Positions 47,894 through 50,291 of a DNA stretch of 50,291 bases are shown here, one piece after another. The stretch comes from Deltaproteobacteria bacterium. Its GTDB lineage: Bacteria; Myxococcota_A; Polyangia; Polyangiales; JADJMO01. The translations under genes and the position numbers were made by a program. Location of the stretch: contig JACPFM010000147.1 of assembly GCA_016182965.1 (NCBI GenBank), positions 1-50,291 of the forward strand, given 5' to 3'. Within the stretch, counting starts at the first letter, position 1. The number at the start of each line of letters is the position of its first letter. Below the pieces are notes generated by a model that was given only the letters and a program-made list of their open reading frames with translations, was not told the origin of the DNA and ran no database searches.

Positions 47894-48799
47894 ATGACGG
47901 AGAGCGCGCTGCATCGGTTCCTCTCTCGCCTCGGCGACGTGCGCGCTGCGGCGCTCCGCGCGGCCGGTGAGCAGACGATCGAGAGCCGGCTGCACGAAGC
48001 GCACGCGCGCGCCGCTCAGAAGTGGCCCGGTGTCGAGCTCGCAGCAGTCATCTTCGCAGACGCACTCGCTCGCGCGTTGCGCGCGCCAACGCCGACGGTC
48101 GAGGACCTCGACGCCGTGCACGCCGAAGAGCTGTTCCTGACGACGGCCTGCTCGCTCGGCGACCGGCGCGCGTTGCATCACCTGGAGCATCTGTTCGCCT
48201 CGATACTGCCCGCGGTCGGCAGAGTCGTCCGCGATCGGTCGACTGCCGACGAGGTCGTCCAGCGTCTCCGCGCGAAACTGCTCGTCGGAGCGTCGCAGGC
48301 GCCGCCCACGATCGCCAGGTACCACGGACGCGGATCACTGGTCGGCTGGCTGCGTGTCGCCGGGCTGCGCGAGGCGTTGGACTTGCGGCGCGAGGAGCGC
48401 GAGTACCCCGACGACGCGCTCGTCCTGCTGAGCACGGAGCACCCGGTGATCGGCGAGCAGGAGCGCGCGGCCGATCCCGAGTTTGCGCTGCTGCGCGCAC
48501 GATATGGTCCGGAGCTCCGTCGCATCGTGTCGGAGGTCATCGCGTCGTTGCCGGCCGACGACCGAGCGATCCTCCGGCTGCACTACGTCGATGCGCTCGA
48601 CATGCACGTGATCGGTCGCATGTTCGGCGTGCATCGGTCGACGATCTCGCGCCGTCTCACACAAATCCGCGAGGCGGTCTCCCACGACACGAGGAAGCTG
48701 GTTCGCGAGCGTATGGGTGCGAGCACGAGCGAGATCGACAGCATCCTTCGCCTCGCCGACAGCGTGGTCGACTTGACCTTCTCCGCGATCGTCCGCTGA
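47894..48799 (+). CDS. RNA polymerase sigma-70-family factor of the Myxococcales type
   Basis: A 301-residue sigma factor. The N-terminal 90 residues are family-specific. Region 2 is modest (DRSTADEVVQRLRAKLLVG, GRGSLVGWLRVAGLREALDLRR), and region 4 is clear: LPADDRAILRLHYVDALDMHVIGRMFGVHRSTISRRL forms the -35 helix-turn-helix. The layout recalls the Myxococcales-restricted sigma family (gmx type), often found next to protein kinases. It has no linked stand-alone anti-sigma gene; the divergent kinase protein carries an anti-sigma zinc finger at its N-terminus. Start ATG 47894 has GGACGAG directly upstream. Confidence 0.85.
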   Translation: MTESALHRFLSRLGDVRAAALRAAGEQTIESRLHEAHARAAQKWPGVELAAVIFADALARALRAPTPTVEDLDAVHAEELFLTTACSLGDRRALHHLEHLFASILPAVGRVVRDRSTADEVVQRLRAKLLVGASQAPPTIARYHGRGSLVGWLRVAGLREALDLRREEREYPDDALVLLSTEHPVIGEQERAADPEFALLRARYGPELRRIVSEVIASLPADDRAILRLHYVDALDMHVIGRMFGVHRSTISRRLTQIREAVSHDTRKLVRERMGASTSEIDSILRLADSVVDLTFSAIVR

Positions 48800-48821
48800 G
48801 CCGCGTGCGGCGGCCTCCTCG

Positions 48822-48953
48822 TCAGTGCGGATCGACGCCGCTCTGCACCACGAAGCCCGGCATCTTCTCCTTCGACTCGAAGGACGCGCGGTACTTCGTC
48901 GCCTCGCCCTTGGTGGAGAACGGGCCGATCTTCACGCGGTAAGGTGCCGGGGC
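48822..48953 (-). pseudogene. C-terminal remnant of a SPOR-domain protein
   Basis: On the minus strand, about 40 residues (YRVKIGPFSTKGEATKYRAS, then a Phe-Val-Val strand and a short tail to TGA at 48822) match the second half of a SPOR peptidoglycan-binding domain. The first half of the domain and any membrane anchor are absent: upstream sequence runs into the antisense of the argS fragment. SPOR genes often follow argS in proteobacteria, so the two fragments may derive from one ancestral locus, although their present orientation would need an inversion. Confidence 0.6.
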
Positions 48954-48976
48954 TCGGGATGTCGGCGCGCTGCACG

Positions 48977-49228
48977 TGGCTGCTCGGCGAGTGGCCGGAG
49001 GTCCTGGCCGACGCCGCCAAGGGCCGCGAGCCGCACGAGATCGTCGGCTACCTGGGCAACCTCGCGCAGGTGTTCCAGAGCTACTACACGCGCCTCGAGC
49101 GGGTCTCGGCGCGCCTGTCGTGGGAGCGCGCGATCCGCGACGTGTACGCGGCGGGGCTCGACATCCTCGGGATCTCAGCGCCGGAGCGGATGGAGCGGTT
49201 CGCGGTGGAGGCGGAGGAAGAGGCCTGA
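48977..49228 (+). pseudogene. Duplicated 3' fragment of argS
   Basis: Sequence from GCTGCTCGGCGAGTGGCC (48979) to the TGA at 49228 repeats argS 33919-34246 with about five substitutions and one 78-bp in-frame deletion (argS 34044-34121). Homology stops exactly at the argS stop codon. It encodes part of the DALR anticodon-binding domain only, so it cannot be a synthetase. The frame is open from GTG 48944 or ATG 48959, and four of the five substitutions change an amino acid, three of them to Glu. It is the right-hand member of a direct-repeat pair. Confidence 0.9.
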
Positions 49229-49259
49229 ACCCGTCCTCGGAGCGTCGAATCTGAAACTC

Positions 49260-49289
49260 CCCCGGGCCGAAACGGGGTTCAGCCCGGGG
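49260..49289. terminator. Hairpin between the argS fragment and the secreted protein gene
   Basis: CCCCGGGC (49260-49267) pairs perfectly with GCCCGGGG (49282-49289) over a 14-base loop. It lies in a convergent gap 31 bp past the argS-fragment stop. No U-tract; the terminator role is inferred from position. Confidence 0.45.
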
Positions 49290-49391
49290 CCACTCTCGCG
49301 CAATCTCCTCCATGAGCTGCGGGTTCCGCGGACGCGAACACACTGGTGGGCCGCCGTCGCGCCACGACCGTGCTCGCCCGCGGCAGCGCGC

Positions 49392-49799
49392 TCAGAACGG
49401 TCCCTTGATCGTCTTCGAGACGCCGTGCGCCACGTCGGTGATCGTGATGTCCCCCCAGACGATGTCCATCGGCGGGCTGCACGACGGCTGGAAATTCGCG
49501 ACCAGCGTCAGGTTGAAGGTCGCCTGCCCGTTCTGCACCGGGAAGTCGCCCTGCGCCGTGAACGTCTCTTTGTTCTCGGCTTTCGGGTGCTTCCCGCCCG
49601 GATTGATGCACGACGCCTCGGAGCTGACCACGATGTGGACCTGCGTCTCGTTGCCGAGACCGGCTTCCTTCCCGGAGACGTAGAGGTTGTCGCCCACCCT
49701 CTCGGCCGAGACCGCGATGAAGTGAGGATTGCCTGCCATCGCGGCGGATTCGATGACGAGAGCAGCAGCTGCCAGCGCACCGATTGCGAGCTTCTTCAT
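49392..49799 (-). CDS. Small secreted protein, function unknown
   Basis: A 135-residue protein. ATG 49799 has AAAGGGG seven bases upstream and gives a clear signal peptide (MKKLAIGALAAAALVIESAA, cleavage after AMA) with mature start GNPHFIAVSAERVGDNLYV. The mature domain is beta-rich, with a pair of Cys (ASCINPGGKHPKAENKE and QPSCSPP). The pattern of NPHF, a GLGN turn and a CxNPGGxxPxAxNK motif recalls small secreted proteins of actinobacteria and proteobacteria with no known function. No partner gene is adjacent. Confidence 0.72.
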   Translation of the reverse strand: MKKLAIGALAAAALVIESAAMAGNPHFIAVSAERVGDNLYVSGKEAGLGNETQVHIVVSSEASCINPGGKHPKAENKETFTAQGDFPVQNGQATFNLTLVANFQPSCSPPMDIVWGDITITDVAHGVSKTIKGPF

Positions 49800-50160
49800 C
49801 TCCACACCCCTTTCGAGTGCACGAATGTTCGCGGGCGAGGATCCCTCGTCCTTCCATGAACAGAACGCAGCGCCGAAGGCTCGAGCCTCTGGTGCTCCGC
49901 GCCGATGCAGCCCACGGCTGCAACCCGGAGGCCTATGGACACACGAGCTCTCGTCCGTGGACGACGGACGGCGGCGTCCAGCTCTTTGCTCATCGCGTGC
50001 TGGCAAGCTTCGCGCGGCGTTGGAAATGCGATCCCTCGCGAGGAACATCGCTGGGAAGAGGCGCGTCGCCGGGCGTCGCCGCGCCGTGAACCAACGCCCC
50101 GCAGAGCACCGATGAGCATCCCCGGACCCGAGCGTCTCTCGAACCGAGGGACGGACCCGA
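49800..50160. other. 361 bp without a supported gene
   Basis: Upstream of the secreted protein gene. Several open frames exist but none has a family resemblance, signal peptide or convincing ribosome-binding site. It presumably holds the promoter for the gene at 49799, but no confident motif was seen. Confidence 0.5.
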
Positions 50161-50291
50161 GGCGCACGCGCACGCGCACGCGCACGCGCAGGCGCAGGCG
50201 CAAGCGCAAGCGCAGGCGCAAGCGCAGGCGCAGGCGCACGCGCAGGCGCACGCGCAGGCGCACGCGCAGGCGCAGGCGCAGGCGCAGGCGC
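50161..50291. repeat. Hexanucleotide tandem repeat (GCGCAN)n at the window edge
   Basis: About 21 units of GCGCAC, GCGCAG or GCGCAA, in blocks and alternating, run from about 50161 to the last base and continue outside. The unit differs by one position from the NACGCG array inside uvrC. Translations of it (Arg/Leu or Ala/His/Gln) are not genes. Confidence 0.95.

Noticed and set aside
34247..48976. Integrative conjugative element or prophage
   Set aside because: No integrase, relaxase, conjugation or phage structural gene is visible and there is no tRNA target; only a direct-repeat-bounded segment can be claimed.
50160..50263. Arg/Leu-repeat protein on the minus strand at the right edge
   Set aside because: The translation is entirely explained by the hexanucleotide repeat.

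Overview
The window is very GC-rich DNA that looks like a myxobacterial (Myxococcota/Polyangia-type) chromosome. The main clues are a MYXO-CTERM-like sorting tail, Asp/Thr-rich and Cys-rich lipoproteins, a sigma-70 factor of the Myxococcales-restricted type beside a giant Ser/Thr kinase-ATPase-TPR protein, secreted proteins built from SBBP-like blades and Cys-rich repeats, and a V4R/DUF2378-like protein after sensor kinases. No rRNA, tRNA, CRISPR array, transposase or integrase was recognised. All identifications come from reading motifs; no database search was run.

Left part (1-11.1 kb): a double-AAA+ Clp ATPase entering from the left edge, a lipoprotein, a minus-strand signalling operon (PAS/GAF protein with a DHp but no ATPase domain, then a complete histidine kinase, then a V4R/DUF2378-like protein), an exported discoidin plus class I glutamine-amidotransferase-like protein, a PlsC-type acyltransferase, and a lipoprotein translationally coupled to an LD-carboxypeptidase.

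Middle part (11.3-34.3 kb), mostly housekeeping: a FadL-like porin, a cinA-like/fmt/epimerase operon, a CPBP membrane protein coupled to a degenerate patatin, an SRPBCC protein, sspB (ClpXP adaptor with an intact C-terminal ClpX tail), coaD, a broken uvrC, a GT5 starch-synthase-like gene, pyrC-carA, a fatty-acid desaturase, selD read through an in-frame UGA (selenocysteine), lepB with an outer-membrane protein and a GDPD lipoprotein, and argS. Heptanucleotide tandem repeats sit at several gene ends, in places as nested inverted repeats, and hexanucleotide repeats occur inside uvrC and at the right edge.

Right part (34.3-50.3 kb) looks accessory. A near-identical, internally deleted copy of the argS 3' end lies at about 48.98-49.23 kb in the same orientation as the intact argS, so a segment of about 15 kb is bounded by direct repeats. 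It holds a Cys-rich lipoprotein, a 2,920-residue exported protein (apparent in-frame fusion of a MYXO-CTERM protein with a lipoprotein carrying an FGE fold, Cys-rich repeats and beta-propeller blades), a 1,380-residue protein joining an anti-sigma zinc finger to a Ser/Thr kinase, a cyclase-like domain, an ATPase and TPRs, and a divergent sigma factor. I read these as a possible sigma/anti-sigma-kinase module next to its secreted product. A SPOR-domain remnant sits against the argS fragment, and a small secreted protein follows.
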